A DNA stretch of 64,000 nt from JACKAL01 sp964400355 (GCA_964400355.1 CAYNTO010000003.1:1-64000), one strand, 5' to 3'; positions 33,396-42,468 are shown, counted from the first letter of the stretch. Numbers and translations are program-made. Notes: generated from the sequence alone by a model not told the origin.

Positions 33396-34106
33396 TTAAA
33401 AAGGATCCAGCGGATTGGCAGATGGAGCTTCGGCCACTATATCTACAGTTTCGTCGTCATCATCGAAAACATACTCAATGACTTGCGCCGACTCGAATGT
33501 CTTACGGCGAAGCAGATAAAGTGTGAATGCTGAAACAACACCAAAAAGAAAACCCACAAAGTGAGCCAAGTAGCTCACGTGTGGCCAGTAGGTCTCCGGG
33601 ATAAACAGCATAACCATTAAAAAGATAACGTTGGCTAAACGATAGCGCAGGGTTTTTCGATGATCAATTAAGAGAAACAAAGTGAACCACGCGCCTCCCA
33701 TCCAATACACAACCCCAGAAATGCCAATGAGTTGAATGTGGTGATCCATGGTAGTAAGCACTATGGCATTGGTTATTCCACCTAAGAAAATCCCCACAAT
33801 GGGGAAAAACCAGAATCCAAAATATCCGTACAACAGATACGTAAGAGGAATAAACAAGAGTGCGTTATTGATCAAATGCCCAAAGTCGGCGTGGGCGAAA
33901 AGTGTCGTCCACAAGCGCCAGTAATTTTTATCGATAAACACGGTGTTGTACGAGGCGCCCATCCACTGCTGCACGGAGAACACATCGCGAAAATAATAAA
34001 TGCCCGAGGTAAACAGAACTATGGTTAGAAAGAGGGTGACGGTGGAGGAGTGGGTATTTGGCTTTCTCGTAAACCAATTTTCTTTAATTATCTTTAGTGG
34101 ATCCAT
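33396..34106 (-). CDS. Rhomboid family intramembrane serine protease
   Basis: A 236-residue protein with about six membrane segments. The catalytic dyad is Ser in GISGVVY and His in SYLAHFVGF, and HADFGHLINN is the conserved region near the second segment. The C-terminal 35 residues are acidic and cytoplasmic (FDDDDETVD). Rhomboids cleave membrane proteins within the bilayer. The protein lies between the SET gene and the divergent beta-propeller genes; no substrate is suggested by neighbours. Confidence 0.88.
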   Translation of the reverse strand: MDPLKIIKENWFTRKPNTHSSTVTLFLTIVLFTSGIYYFRDVFSVQQWMGASYNTVFIDKNYWRLWTTLFAHADFGHLINNALLFIPLTYLLYGYFGFWFFPIVGIFLGGITNAIVLTTMDHHIQLIGISGVVYWMGGAWFTLFLLIDHRKTLRYRLANVIFLMVMLFIPETYWPHVSYLAHFVGFLFGVVSAFTLYLLRRKTFESAQVIEYVFDDDDETVDIVAEAPSANPLDPF

Positions 34107-34234
34107 ACGAGAAGTATGAGGCTTGACGAATAATTCACAAGGCCACCAATAATGTTTCTAAAAAGACGAAGTAATCGAATATGTTGCGAGCGGGGTGTCC
34201 AGAGTATTGACAATAAATTTTAATCCCCTTAGCG

Positions 34235-34243
34235 TGGTATATT
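34235..34243 (+). promoter_or_regulatory. Possible extended -10 for the propeller operon
   Basis: TGGTATATT, an extended -10-like element, lies 27 bases before the ATG at 34270. A TTGACA at 34207-34212 is too far for a standard -35 (25-base spacer), so the assignment is weak. Confidence 0.3.
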
Positions 34244-34269
34244 AGCTAAACACAGGGATTTGGGTCTTA

Positions 34270-35355
34270 ATGGCGAAGCTTTCGAACCGCTCTAAATTCA
34301 TCGTACTTAGCACTGTCGCAATCTGTGCTCTAGTGGTATTTACCGGCACCTTCACAAGTCTTGCTAAAGTATTATCATCGAAAAAAACCTATTATATTGC
34401 GGATTATATCGACCTCGAACGTTGCGATATACTCGGTGAACGCGGCGAGTTTTTAGCCACATTCCCATTGGGTTTCTGTCAGTTTCTACCGGATAGGACG
34501 GTGATCGGTGGCCTCAAGAAACCGCGCAGAATTGATGCTAACGGAGCGATACTCTGGCAATTGGATATTGTTCCCGATCATCATCTTCATGTAGATCTTA
34601 CGGACAGCACACTCTGGATCCACCACTACGAATTCGAAAGGCAAGACGGAAAAAATGTGGCGTCAGGAGTGATTAGCCAATTTGATCTCGATGGAAACTT
34701 ACTTTATCGTTGGGGTGTTAAGGATCATTTAATGGAGCTGGCCGAGAAGATACCAGATATCCACCTGGCTTACCGCCCTATCAATGGTTTGAATCTTGTA
34801 GAGTATTCACATACACGTATTAACTCAGTTCAGATCATTGGTAAAAATAGTAATCCCAAGGGATTACCGTATCTGACGCCTGGCAATCTGGTTATAGGAT
34901 GTTGGGAGACGACTCAGATATTTATTTTGGACCGTGAATCTTCTAAGATCGTGTGGAACATCTCTCTGCGTAATGCGGGAATTATGGGGCCGCACACGCC
35001 CTATGTGGACACGCGAGGAGACGTGGTATTCTTTATTAATGATGTCGATATTAAAAATTCCGAAGATAACGACGCCGCTATCGGTGTCATAGATACGCAA
35101 TCTCTATCCATAACTAAACATACGGTGGACCTTAAACCCTGGAAACAGAAGTTTAGGTCAGGTATACAGGGCTCTGTTTATGCCGATGGCGAGGGCTATG
35201 TTGTTGCGGCCACCGCTAAAAACATTGCAGCCCGTTTAAACAGCGACATGACTGTAGACTGGAAAAGTAAAAATATTTTCTCCAAGGGTCTGCCTTACCG
35301 GGTGCGCCCTGTGGAGGCCTCGCTTGTGGAACCGTTTTTAAAACAACAACTCTAG
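34270..35355 (+). CDS. Membrane-anchored beta-propeller-like protein, paralog 1
   Basis: A 361-residue protein with one N-terminal membrane segment (residues 11-33) and a periplasmic part of repeated strand-turn units with aspartates and tryptophans, the look of a PQQ-like or arylsulfotransferase (ASST)-type beta-propeller. Shared with its paralog at 35762 are RCDIL followed by a second cysteine, DHHLHVD, GCWET, PHTPYVD and the identical C-terminus VEPFLKQQL. Conserved histidines would suit an ASST-like active site, but the family call is tentative. Confidence 0.6.
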   Translation: MAKLSNRSKFIVLSTVAICALVVFTGTFTSLAKVLSSKKTYYIADYIDLERCDILGERGEFLATFPLGFCQFLPDRTVIGGLKKPRRIDANGAILWQLDIVPDHHLHVDLTDSTLWIHHYEFERQDGKNVASGVISQFDLDGNLLYRWGVKDHLMELAEKIPDIHLAYRPINGLNLVEYSHTRINSVQIIGKNSNPKGLPYLTPGNLVIGCWETTQIFILDRESSKIVWNISLRNAGIMGPHTPYVDTRGDVVFFINDVDIKNSEDNDAAIGVIDTQSLSITKHTVDLKPWKQKFRSGIQGSVYADGEGYVVAATAKNIAARLNSDMTVDWKSKNIFSKGLPYRVRPVEASLVEPFLKQQL

Positions 35356-35366
35356 GAGGAGTGAGT

Positions 35367-35753
35367 ATGGTCGGTCATTGTAAATGGTTGGTTGGATCTG
35401 TCGCACTCCTCACGGCCTGTTCAAATGTGGAGCTTGCTAAGCCGTCCGAGGTGAACCGCGAAGAAGTAAAAAAAGTATTTGTTGCACACACAACAGAGAT
35501 CCACGAGTGCCATACAAAATTCGCGGATCCCCCTCTAGACTCCGGCACAAATAAATCGAGCAAAATGGTTTTTGGCTTCGAGATCGATGATGCTGGCAAA
35601 GTTATTCACTCGCAGTGGGTCGAGGACAAATCAACTCTTCTCAATGCCAAGCTCGGCGAGTGCATTGCGACTGGAATAAAACAATGGAGTTTCCCCAAGG
35701 CCGCAACTACTGAGACAACATATGTATATTACCCGGTTATTTTTAATGAGTAA
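35367..35753 (+). CDS. Lipoprotein with AgmX/PglI-type C-terminal domain
   Basis: A 128-residue lipoprotein. The lipobox is LLTAC with Cys at about residue 18. The rest matches the AgmX/PglI C-terminal or TonB-C-like pattern common in myxobacteria and relatives: a helix ending in ECHTKF, a strand GFEIDDAGKVIHSQWVE, a helix with LGECIATGIKQWSFPKA and a final strand VYYPVIF. AGGAGGA is nearest to ATG 35367, so the earlier GTG is unlikely to be used. It lies between two propeller paralogs and is probably secreted with them. Confidence 0.7.
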   Translation: MVGHCKWLVGSVALLTACSNVELAKPSEVNREEVKKVFVAHTTEIHECHTKFADPPLDSGTNKSSKMVFGFEIDDAGKVIHSQWVEDKSTLLNAKLGECIATGIKQWSFPKAATTETTYVYYPVIFNE

Positions 35754-35761
35754 TTTGCCAA

Positions 35762-36865
35762 TTGCAGAAAACTAAAAAATTGAGCCGAGCTCATCTCTTT
35801 TATTTTATTTCTACCTGGCTCATAACCTTCGCCCTTGTGTTAGCGGCTCTCACCGGAAACCCGCTAACAACGGACTATTATGTTGTCGATTACCTGGGAA
35901 AAGATCGTTGTGACATTCTCAACAGTAGTGGCGAACTTTTGGGTTCCTATCCATTATCTTATTGCGAATTCACGGGCGAACCATCCATTTTTGGAGGTTT
36001 AAAGAATCCGGGATTGCGCGATGTTATGGGGCGAACAAAATGGTCGTTGGATTTACGTGTGGATCACCACAGCCATTACGATCCTGCTAGCGGATCTGTG
36101 TGGATCAAACACAACGATTGCATGCCTGCCGAAGAGGATGAGCGGAAATGTTTGGAAATAATTAGTGAGTTGGATCTTTCGGGCCGGCTGTTATTTCAGT
36201 GGAAGGTGAGCGAACACCGCGACGAGTTTAAAAGACTCAATTCTAACTTTCACTTTGAGCCACATGGAATTACTGATGTTGCGGAGCCTGGCCGAAAGAA
36301 ACCAAAAATGCTGTTCGAAACCAAAATTAATTTTATCCATGTCATCAAAGACAATGCGTATGCAAAGTCGATCCCGCACATGGCAGCCGGTAATATACTC
36401 ATTGGCTGTTGGAAAACCTGGCAGCTCTATATAATCGACAGACGTTCTTTAAAGATAGTATGGAACTATTCGTTCAAAGATAAAAACATGGTCGCTCCCC
36501 ACACGGGCTTTGTACGTCCCGATGGGAAGATCGTTTTCTTTATCAACAACGTTCACTTTTCGAAACGTCTTGCTGGCAATGCGGCACTCGGAATATACGA
36601 TTCTGCAAATAATAATCTGGAGGTTCAGCCGGTACAGCTTAAAAACGGTAAGTTGTTCCGATCATTTCACATGGGATCTGTTTATCCCGACGGCGACGGT
36701 TATATCGTACTCGCCTCAGAACCCCGCATTCTCGTACGCCTCAACCGCGATGGCACCACGGCCTGGGAGAAAGAGCTCACAGTCCCTCCAGACAAAAGCC
36801 TTCCTTACCGTGCCCGCGCAGTGAGTTCAAAATTGGTGGACCCATTTTTAAAGCAGCAACTGTAG
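35762..36865 (+). CDS. Membrane-anchored beta-propeller-like protein, paralog 2
   Basis: A 367-residue paralog of the gene at 34270, with a membrane segment at about 10-32, RCDIL plus a second cysteine (YCEF), DHHSHYD, GCWKT, PHTGFVR and the identical end VDPFLKQQL. The start is TTG, 8 bases after the lipoprotein stop; no better start is available. The two paralogs are far from identical, so the duplication is old and both are maintained. A shared complex with the lipoprotein is possible. Confidence 0.6.
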   Translation: MQKTKKLSRAHLFYFISTWLITFALVLAALTGNPLTTDYYVVDYLGKDRCDILNSSGELLGSYPLSYCEFTGEPSIFGGLKNPGLRDVMGRTKWSLDLRVDHHSHYDPASGSVWIKHNDCMPAEEDERKCLEIISELDLSGRLLFQWKVSEHRDEFKRLNSNFHFEPHGITDVAEPGRKKPKMLFETKINFIHVIKDNAYAKSIPHMAAGNILIGCWKTWQLYIIDRRSLKIVWNYSFKDKNMVAPHTGFVRPDGKIVFFINNVHFSKRLAGNAALGIYDSANNNLEVQPVQLKNGKLFRSFHMGSVYPDGDGYIVLASEPRILVRLNRDGTTAWEKELTVPPDKSLPYRARAVSSKLVDPFLKQQL

Positions 36866-36870
36866 TGTTA

Positions 36871-37305
36871 CTATTGAGTAATGATTTCCAGTGTGAAGGC
36901 TCGGCTGTCGTCGCCGCTTTCCTCCAAGCTGAGATCTCCATCGGCATCGATGCCGACTTGAACAACTCGTGAAATTTTATCGTCTGCATCACAATCCCGC
37001 AGAAAAACAGCGTAGCAAACATCTTGCATCTTTAGACTGATATAGACTTTTTGATTTACCACAGTTGTGAAAGGGACCGTTGCAACGGTCGGAAGAACCG
37101 CAGGCTCAGGATATACCAACCAGGTGGTGATGCGCGGAACTCCCACAGCTTTGGATGAACTAAACTCGAGGTCGATAGTCGCCGAACGATCAGCGGTGAG
37201 CACAAGTTCGTCAGCGTTGAACTTAACGTTGTATGCGCCTTGGATTGTATCGATGTTGATATCTGCAGAAGCATTAAAAAAAAGCGCAAAAACGAAAAAA
37301 AGCAT
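36871..37305 (-). CDS. Secreted protein, unknown
   Basis: A 144-residue protein with a signal peptide (residues 1-14, FALFFNASA). The mature part is beta-rich with one Cys pair (DVCYAVFLRDCDAD) and resembles the small secreted protein at 55717 only in general style. GAGG before the ATG supports the start. It ends 5 bases from the convergent propeller gene. No family is recognised. Confidence 0.55.
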   Translation of the reverse strand: MLFFVFALFFNASADINIDTIQGAYNVKFNADELVLTADRSATIDLEFSSSKAVGVPRITTWLVYPEPAVLPTVATVPFTTVVNQKVYISLKMQDVCYAVFLRDCDADDKISRVVQVGIDADGDLSLEESGDDSRAFTLEIITQ

Positions 37306-37327
37306 GATCTGCCTCGTTCAAAAATAC

Positions 37328-37419
37328 TGGCGGAGACGGGCGGATTCGAACCGCCGGAACCTGTTACCAAGTTCGGTTGTTTAGCAAACAACTGGTTTCA
37401 GCCACTCACCCACGTCTCC
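37328..37419 (-). tRNA. tRNA-Ser(GCU)
   Basis: On the minus strand: acceptor GGAGAC pairs with GTCTCC, CCA is encoded (37328-37330), the anticodon loop TTTGCTAAA gives anticodon GCT, the variable arm is long (class II), and the T-arm is GGCGGTTCGAATCCGCC. It reads away from gmhA. Confidence 0.97.
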
Positions 37420-37511
37420 ACAACGCTGATTTGACTTAAGAAATGACACTGCCACAGGCCTGCGTGCAGTTCAATGATTTTGCTATGTGTAGAACGGGGC
37501 TGAGGGCGAAA

Positions 37512-38102
37512 TTATTTGTAATTTTCGGGCACGAGTTCGCGCTCTACCGTCTCGATCACCGTGTGCAGCATCAACATATGGAGCTCTTGGATTCGGTCGG
37601 ATGTGGCACCCGGAACGATGATCGCAAGGTCGGCCATTTTCGCAAGCTCCCCACCGCCTTTTCCAAGCAGAGCAATGGTCGGAATGTTCATGGCTTTTGC
37701 CGATTTAAATGCCTCAATCACATTGGCCGAATTGCCGCTAGTGGAGAGCCCAATCAAGGCATCACCGGTGCGCCCTAAAGCATCCACGCTGCGTGAAAAA
37801 ATATACTGGAAACCGTAGTCGTTACTTACACACGTCACGTGGCTCGCCTCGCCCAAAGCGATAGCGCCCAAAGCTTTGCGATCTTTACGATAGCGACCAG
37901 TGAGTTCCTCGGCGAAATGCAGCGCATCACAATGGCTGCCACCGTTTCCGCAGATCATGATCTTGCCGCCACTTTTGTAGGAGGTGATGAGCAAGTTACT
38001 AAATTTCGTTAATAAATCCCAGGTCTGCGGAGAATTGATAAATTCCGTAAGGACTTTTTGGGCGTCATTGAGGGAGGCTTTCCAAACTTCGAGTGCAGTC
38101 AT
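37512..38102 (-). CDS. gmhA: Sedoheptulose-7-phosphate isomerase
   Basis: A 196-residue SIS-fold enzyme, first step of heptose synthesis for lipopolysaccharide: it converts sedoheptulose 7-phosphate to glycero-manno-heptose 7-phosphate. Conserved residues are visible in MICGNGGSHCDALHFAEELTGRYR, ALGEASHVTCVSNDYGF, GLSTSGNSANVIEA and the C-terminal QELHMLMLHTVIETVE (Gln and His are metal ligands). The length equals the family. It implies that the organism makes a heptose-containing LPS core. Confidence 0.95.
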   Translation of the reverse strand: MTALEVWKASLNDAQKVLTEFINSPQTWDLLTKFSNLLITSYKSGGKIMICGNGGSHCDALHFAEELTGRYRKDRKALGAIALGEASHVTCVSNDYGFQYIFSRSVDALGRTGDALIGLSTSGNSANVIEAFKSAKAMNIPTIALLGKGGGELAKMADLAIIVPGATSDRIQELHMLMLHTVIETVERELVPENYK

Positions 38103-38230
38103 ACCCTTATTTGTGCCAGAGATTCAGGGGCTTGGCTAGTTAAGCCGCCTTTTGCACCCAAAGAATTCGGGAAAGTCGCATCGAAAACCTTGATTTTACT
38201 CACAAAAGATCATAAACCGAAGCCCTTAGT

Positions 38231-38307
38231 GCACCGGTAGCTCAGCTGGATAGAGTACATGACTACGAATCATGTGGTCGGAGGTTCGACTCCTTCCCGG
38301 TGCACCA
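38231..38307 (+). tRNA. tRNA-Arg(ACG)
   Basis: Acceptor GCACCGG pairs with CCGGTGC, followed by A and encoded CCA. The D-arm AGCTCAGCTGGA, the anticodon loop CTACGAA (anticodon ACG), and T-arm GGAGGTTCGACTCCTTC are all present. ACG is wobble-modified to ICG by TadA. Confidence 0.97.
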
Positions 38308-38357
38308 TTTCTCTCTTCCCCAAACTATGCAACACTATAGAAATTCTCGGGGGAGCT

Positions 38358-39248
38358 ATGTTTCGTACGCGCAGATTTAAAGTTAACGTCAATAGCACTT
38401 TTTTAGTGAGCGTGTTGGTATTTCCAGTTGCTGCTTTTGCTGGAGCGGATCCAGGATTGGTTAAGCAGTGCAATGCTGGCGATGCAAAATCATGTGCGTA
38501 CGTTGGCGCGAATCTATTTAAGACCAATGAACAACTAGCTAAAAAGTATTATCAGAGAGCCTGCGATCGCGGCCATACTGCCAGTTGTGTTTTTACTTCG
38601 GATCTGACTGTTGGGAATATTGGAAAACTCAAACCCAAAGATGGAGACCAAAATTCAAAAGAACCTGGAGACGAAGAGCTCAAGGCACGGGCGCGAAAAT
38701 GGTACAACACCAGTTTTCGATACTTTTTAGAATCAGTTGTTATGGCTTCCGAAGATGGAAGTGCAAAGGGGCGATTCACGGTAGTGGGTTGCGAACGTCC
38801 CCACGAGCATTTAAGAGAAGACGATGTCCCGCCCGACACCGTCTGGAAGTTCGGGGACCGATGCGATCTAGAGGGCCGATCAAAAAATTCTAAAACCGAG
38901 CATGGAACACTTGGTGAATCGGATTTTCGCATGCGCAATATGGAAGACGCGGCCAGAGTGGTTCTGAAGCTTGAGATCTCAGTGCAGCCTGTGACCGGAA
39001 GCGAAACTCAAAAATTTGCGGTCTACAGTATTCGTGACGGTACCGTATTCGATGCTTCCGGAGGTGTGATCGCCAAGTTCACAGCGAGAATTACCAAGTA
39101 TCAAGATTGGAACAGAAAAAAATTTGCAATTGTAGTTACTAATCCCACGGGTACTGTTCAAATTTTGGAGTACAGGGGAAGGGTTATAAACCTGCCTATC
39201 CCTATGGACTTAAGTCACATGGCCGTCGAAGGCCAATTCAAACATTAG
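38358..39248 (+). CDS. Secreted protein with one Sel1-like repeat
   Basis: A 296-residue protein with a signal peptide (residues 1-28, cleavage after AFA). Residues about 35-82 form a Sel1-like helical repeat with paired cysteines (QCNAGDAKSC, then CDRGHTASC). The remaining 200 residues have no known domain. GGGGGAG before ATG 38358 decides the start; the frame is open further upstream into the tRNA. Short Sel1-type proteins of Bdellovibrionota are usually secreted. Confidence 0.65.
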   Translation: MFRTRRFKVNVNSTFLVSVLVFPVAAFAGADPGLVKQCNAGDAKSCAYVGANLFKTNEQLAKKYYQRACDRGHTASCVFTSDLTVGNIGKLKPKDGDQNSKEPGDEELKARARKWYNTSFRYFLESVVMASEDGSAKGRFTVVGCERPHEHLREDDVPPDTVWKFGDRCDLEGRSKNSKTEHGTLGESDFRMRNMEDAARVVLKLEISVQPVTGSETQKFAVYSIRDGTVFDASGGVIAKFTARITKYQDWNRKKFAIVVTNPTGTVQILEYRGRVINLPIPMDLSHMAVEGQFKH

Positions 39249-39255
39249 AAGGTGT

Positions 39256-39307
39256 TGAGGCCATAGCGAGACGACTCTAATTGCTCTCGCTTATAGAAAT
39301 GGCCTCA
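39256..39307. terminator. Large bidirectional stem-loop between convergent genes
   Basis: TGAGGCCAT (39256-39264) pairs with ATGGCCTCA (39299-39307) and the adjacent AGCGAGA (39265-39271) pairs with TCTCGCT (39285-39291), giving 16 bp of stem with a 7-base bulge and a 13-base loop. It overlaps the 3' codons of the leftward gene (stop at 39277). Weak T-runs follow on the plus side. Transcription stop for both genes is the obvious role. Confidence 0.6.
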
Positions 39308-41022
39308 CGCATTTTGTTAAGTGCCATAATGTATTCGGCGATGGACCAATTGAGTGGCGAGTTGGGCGACACGAGATACACGGTTTGTAGTGTGCCATCG
39401 GCCTTTATAAAGTTCGCGGGCACGTAGGCCTCAGGCAAGCGCCAGGCTTCTACCGGGTGTCCCTCGGAATTGAATTCGCCTTTTCCAGTGATTAAGCCCG
39501 ACACGCGTAGGAAGTGTTTTGTCGCTTGTTCGAGATACTCGGGCTTGCGTGTTTTTATGTACGCATCCGCGTAAATTTGCGTGAGATAAGAGTCGGGTAG
39601 TGTCCATTGAGCTTCGAGATCTTTTCCTGTGATCTCAACCACGCGCTCCATGTTCTTCACATTGTAGGCATCGATGATTTCGAGGATCTCGTTCGGCAGA
39701 GCTTTGCGGAATCCTCCGTTACTGTTAGGAACGGCGAGCTCGCCAAAGTTTTTTAGGTTCTCATGGTTGAGCGCCACTTGAGCGGAGCCGTAAAGAAACC
39801 AGTCGTCTTTGTAGCGAATGTAACCTGACTCTCGCTCGAGAACAGATAAGCGTTTCAGCAAAAGTTGATTCTCCCGCGCGTTGAGGCGGGCGAGTGGGTG
39901 CCAGAAAATATGAAAAAGTGCGGAATCTTCAAATCGCGTTTCGTTGGGTGCATTTGTCTTTGACTCCACTACAGGTGCTTTGGGATGGAGGACGCGCGCG
40001 CGAATGAGTTCATAGGCGCGATCAATGGCGCTTTCGATGCGCTGGGGTTGTAGCCACGCTTGGGTTTGAGCCGTGGCATTGGGGGAGAGGTTTTTTGCCA
40101 AGAGGTCACTACCGTTCTCGCGGAGTTGGTTGAAGAAAACATCGAGCTCGTTGGCGGGAGATTTTTTAACGTCGTTAATGCCCTTCGCATAGCGCTCGAG
40201 AAAACTTGTGACCATGGCGATAGACGAAGTTCGTCGACCCATGCCTTCTTCCCAAGCGCCCACATCCCACATTTTCCAATATTTAAGGCGCACGAAGTAA
40301 GCGGTGAGCAACATCATGTTCACTCGAGCGGCCTTCGGTATATCGGCTGCACGCATTTCGTTCTTTTGCAAAATATCAAAAAAGGAATTGGCGAACACGG
40401 CGAGCGCATCATTTTGCTTATGCCCCCAGCGGGATTCCAGTTCTACTTCTTCTTTGCTGGCTTCGCGCTTTTCGACGAATGGATCGAGCAGTCTGCGGAT
40501 CCAAATTACTGAGCGAAAACCATTGGCGGGATCAATGTGAGCAGAGCTGTCTTCGATGTTTTTTACAGCGAGCTCCGTCCACTTGGGATCGGCGAGCAGA
40601 CTCAACTGAGCGTCCCGTACTTTCGCCGCATCAATGGCTTTCTCCTCGGTCAGAGAGTGGTTTGTGTTTTTGAGCAAATGGGGCAAATCCGACAATCCCT
40701 GCTGAACACGAGCGAAATCGCGAAACCATAGAAATCGTCCATAGCCGCCATGATGATTTCCCACGTTGGCAGCGGCAACAAAGCCGCTTTCTGTGACGGG
40801 TATGTCGAAGGTTCCATTTTTTGTGAGGAGGTCTGTGGCACGCTCAAGAGTTTTGGTGGTCACTCCGTCTTCAAAGAGATTTTTCACTTCGCGATTGTGG
40901 AAAACCGTGTTGCTTGTTGTGGACACAGTGGATTTGATGAAGATGCCGGAGCAGAGTCCAACCGCACGGGCTTCAACACACATTAATGACACGAACAAGA
41001 GTGAAAATAGAGAGAGTCGCAC
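39277..41022 (-). CDS. Secreted GH15-like (alpha/alpha)6-toroid protein
   Basis: A 581-residue protein with a signal peptide (1-20, cleavage after ARA). The mature part resembles glycoside hydrolase family 15/glucoamylase and phosphorylase kinase-type toroids: GYGRFLWFRDFARVQQGLSD, WGHKQNDALAVFANSF, WDVGAWEEGMGRRTSSIAM, and SPNSPLNWSIAEYIMALNKM. Glu in WEEGM and in EAQWTLPD could be catalytic. It may hydrolyse alpha-glucans outside the cytoplasm. The nearest specific activity cannot be told. Confidence 0.7.
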   Translation of the reverse strand: MRLSLFSLLFVSLMCVEARAVGLCSGIFIKSTVSTTSNTVFHNREVKNLFEDGVTTKTLERATDLLTKNGTFDIPVTESGFVAAANVGNHHGGYGRFLWFRDFARVQQGLSDLPHLLKNTNHSLTEEKAIDAAKVRDAQLSLLADPKWTELAVKNIEDSSAHIDPANGFRSVIWIRRLLDPFVEKREASKEEVELESRWGHKQNDALAVFANSFFDILQKNEMRAADIPKAARVNMMLLTAYFVRLKYWKMWDVGAWEEGMGRRTSSIAMVTSFLERYAKGINDVKKSPANELDVFFNQLRENGSDLLAKNLSPNATAQTQAWLQPQRIESAIDRAYELIRARVLHPKAPVVESKTNAPNETRFEDSALFHIFWHPLARLNARENQLLLKRLSVLERESGYIRYKDDWFLYGSAQVALNHENLKNFGELAVPNSNGGFRKALPNEILEIIDAYNVKNMERVVEITGKDLEAQWTLPDSYLTQIYADAYIKTRKPEYLEQATKHFLRVSGLITGKGEFNSEGHPVEAWRLPEAYVPANFIKADGTLQTVYLVSPNSPLNWSIAEYIMALNKMREAISISESN

Positions 41023-41133
41023 ACCGCGAATCTAGTGAAAACTCCATTGGAATTCGATGGATTTGCCAATGGAGTATAATGTTTTTAATGTCGTCCTCAT
41101 TAAGGGACTGGTATAACTTAAAAACCCTGGAAC

Positions 41134-41550
41134 TTATTCTTGCGGGTCTGAAGATTCTTCAGTCTCAGGCTCACTGTCGGCGTCGTCGATCATTTGTTGT
41201 GTATCTTTACCGGGAGTGGGAGCAGGGGCTGCGCCGCTGTTCATTTTTTTACGGGCGGCGTCCTTCATGGCGCGCAATTTTTTGCGATCTTCTTTAGAGA
41301 GTTTCCCATCTTTTTTGAGCGCCGCTCGCGCATCGCGGATCGCCTTGCGATTGGCTTTTTTCTCGGCGATTTCTTCGGGAGTCATATCTTTCTTTTTGCC
41401 ATTATGGCTCTTTACGCCTTTTGAGATAGATTCGCGAAGTGTCTCCTCTTCCGAGACGGGCGCAGGAGCGGCCTCATCTTCCTGAGCAAGCGCAATAAAC
41501 GAAAACGAAAGACTCATAGCTAGAACTGTAAATATTAATTTTAAAGACAT
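41134..41550 (-). CDS. Small secreted charged protein, unknown
   Basis: A 138-residue protein with a signal peptide (residues 1-22, cleavage after ALA). The rest is extremely charged: acidic ends and a central helix rich in K, R, A and E (EKKANRKAIRDARAALKKDG, then a similar segment). AGGAGG before the ATG. No cysteines. It may coat DNA or the cell wall, but no family is recognised. Confidence 0.6.
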   Translation of the reverse strand: MSLKLIFTVLAMSLSFSFIALAQEDEAAPAPVSEEETLRESISKGVKSHNGKKKDMTPEEIAEKKANRKAIRDARAALKKDGKLSKEDRKKLRAMKDAARKKMNSGAAPAPTPGKDTQQMIDDADSEPETEESSDPQE

Positions 41551-41654
41551 CGTGCCTCCTAGGACATGGATTTATTCTAAAGAATCTTTATCGCTAAGAA
41601 AAGGACGATTAAAATGGAGGGGTGGGCCGAGGATCTCCAGTGGGTTTAGCCCTA

Positions 41655-41861
41655 CTATGGTCCAGGGGGATCTTCAGAATAGTGGCGGTATTTCCAGACA
41701 AAGCGCAATAGCATAAACACTGTGAATGCCGCCGAAAGCGCTAAACCATAACCGTACCCCTCTCCGGGATACTGCGAATAGTTCAGCCCAAAGAACATCA
41801 CCAAGGTTTTTCCAACAAGCATGGGGCATAAAAATGCGACGATAAGATCACGGACCTTCAT
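41655..41861 (-). CDS. Small membrane protein with two TM segments
   Basis: A 68-residue protein with two membrane segments (about 6-25 and 39-56) and a proline-rich short tail. It starts 3 bases after the stop of the gene at 41865, so the two form an operon. No family is recognised. Confidence 0.55.
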   Translation of the reverse strand: MKVRDLIVAFLCPMLVGKTLVMFFGLNYSQYPGEGYGYGLALSAAFTVFMLLRFVWKYRHYSEDPPGP

Positions 41862-41864
41862 GGA

Positions 41865-42368
41865 TCAAAAAAGTTTATAGCTACGCAGAACCATAAAAAT
41901 CGCGACAGCTACCGCTGCAAACACCAGAAAGTACATTTTTCCGCGCGCACCGAGTTGCCCAGATTTGTGCTGCGCTTCGAGCCACTCCGAAAACTCGAGC
42001 AATCGCGCCTGGTGGGTGGGGCACTGACCAGGATGATCAGAGGTGTAGTCGCAATAAAGACAATGATATTCAGCCGATTCCAATGCGGCAGCAGCTTCCG
42101 GCGGTGCGGGTGGAACGTATCCGTATTTCTCGAGTGTGGGGTAAACGGGCGCCAGGTCTGTTTCGTCGGGAAATTCCAAATACAAAAAATCCCCACGGCT
42201 CTTATAGAGTCCGCGATTTTCCCCAACATTGGGAGTTTCGTCCTTATCCTTCTCGCGAATAATTTTGAGGGCATCGGGATCTTGAGCCACGTTGGGTTCT
42301 AACCCCTGCTCCTTAAGCACCCGTATAATCTCTTGAATGTGAAAGCTATTGAATGGACCTATGATCAT
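41865..42368 (-). CDS. C-terminally anchored protein with CxxC and CxxH motif
   Basis: A 167-residue protein. A putative zinc site, CLYCDYTSDHPGQCPTH, sits near residue 105-121, and one C-terminal membrane segment (about 145-163) anchors it. Its first 35 residues (FNSFHIQEIIRVLKEQGLEP) look like a small signal-transducing N-domain of DUF2007 type. The ATG at 42366-42368 touches an N run, but the same 55 bases recur at 42469-42523, so the start is real and the protein complete. Confidence 0.6.
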   Translation of the reverse strand: MIIGPFNSFHIQEIIRVLKEQGLEPNVAQDPDALKIIREKDKDETPNVGENRGLYKSRGDFLYLEFPDETDLAPVYPTLEKYGYVPPAPPEAAAALESAEYHCLYCDYTSDHPGQCPTHQARLLEFSEWLEAQHKSGQLGARGKMYFLVFAAVAVAIFMVLRSYKLF

Positions 42369-42468
42369 NNNNNNNNNNNNNNNNNNNNNNNNNNNNNNNN
42401 NNNNNNNNNNNNNNNNNNNNNNNNNNNNNNNNNNNNNNNNNNNNNNNNNNNNNNNNNNNNNNNNNNNN
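42369..42468. other. Assembly gap (artefact), 55-bp flanks duplicated
   Basis: 100 N. Bases 42314-42368 equal 42469-42523, so the contigs overlap and nothing is missing. After merging, the region from the small membrane gene to the A2M gene is a 233-base intergenic stretch. Confidence 0.95.

Noticed and set aside
34207..34243. TTGACA with TATATT as a standard sigma-70 promoter
   Set aside because: The spacer is 25 bases, too long; only an extended -10 remains possible.
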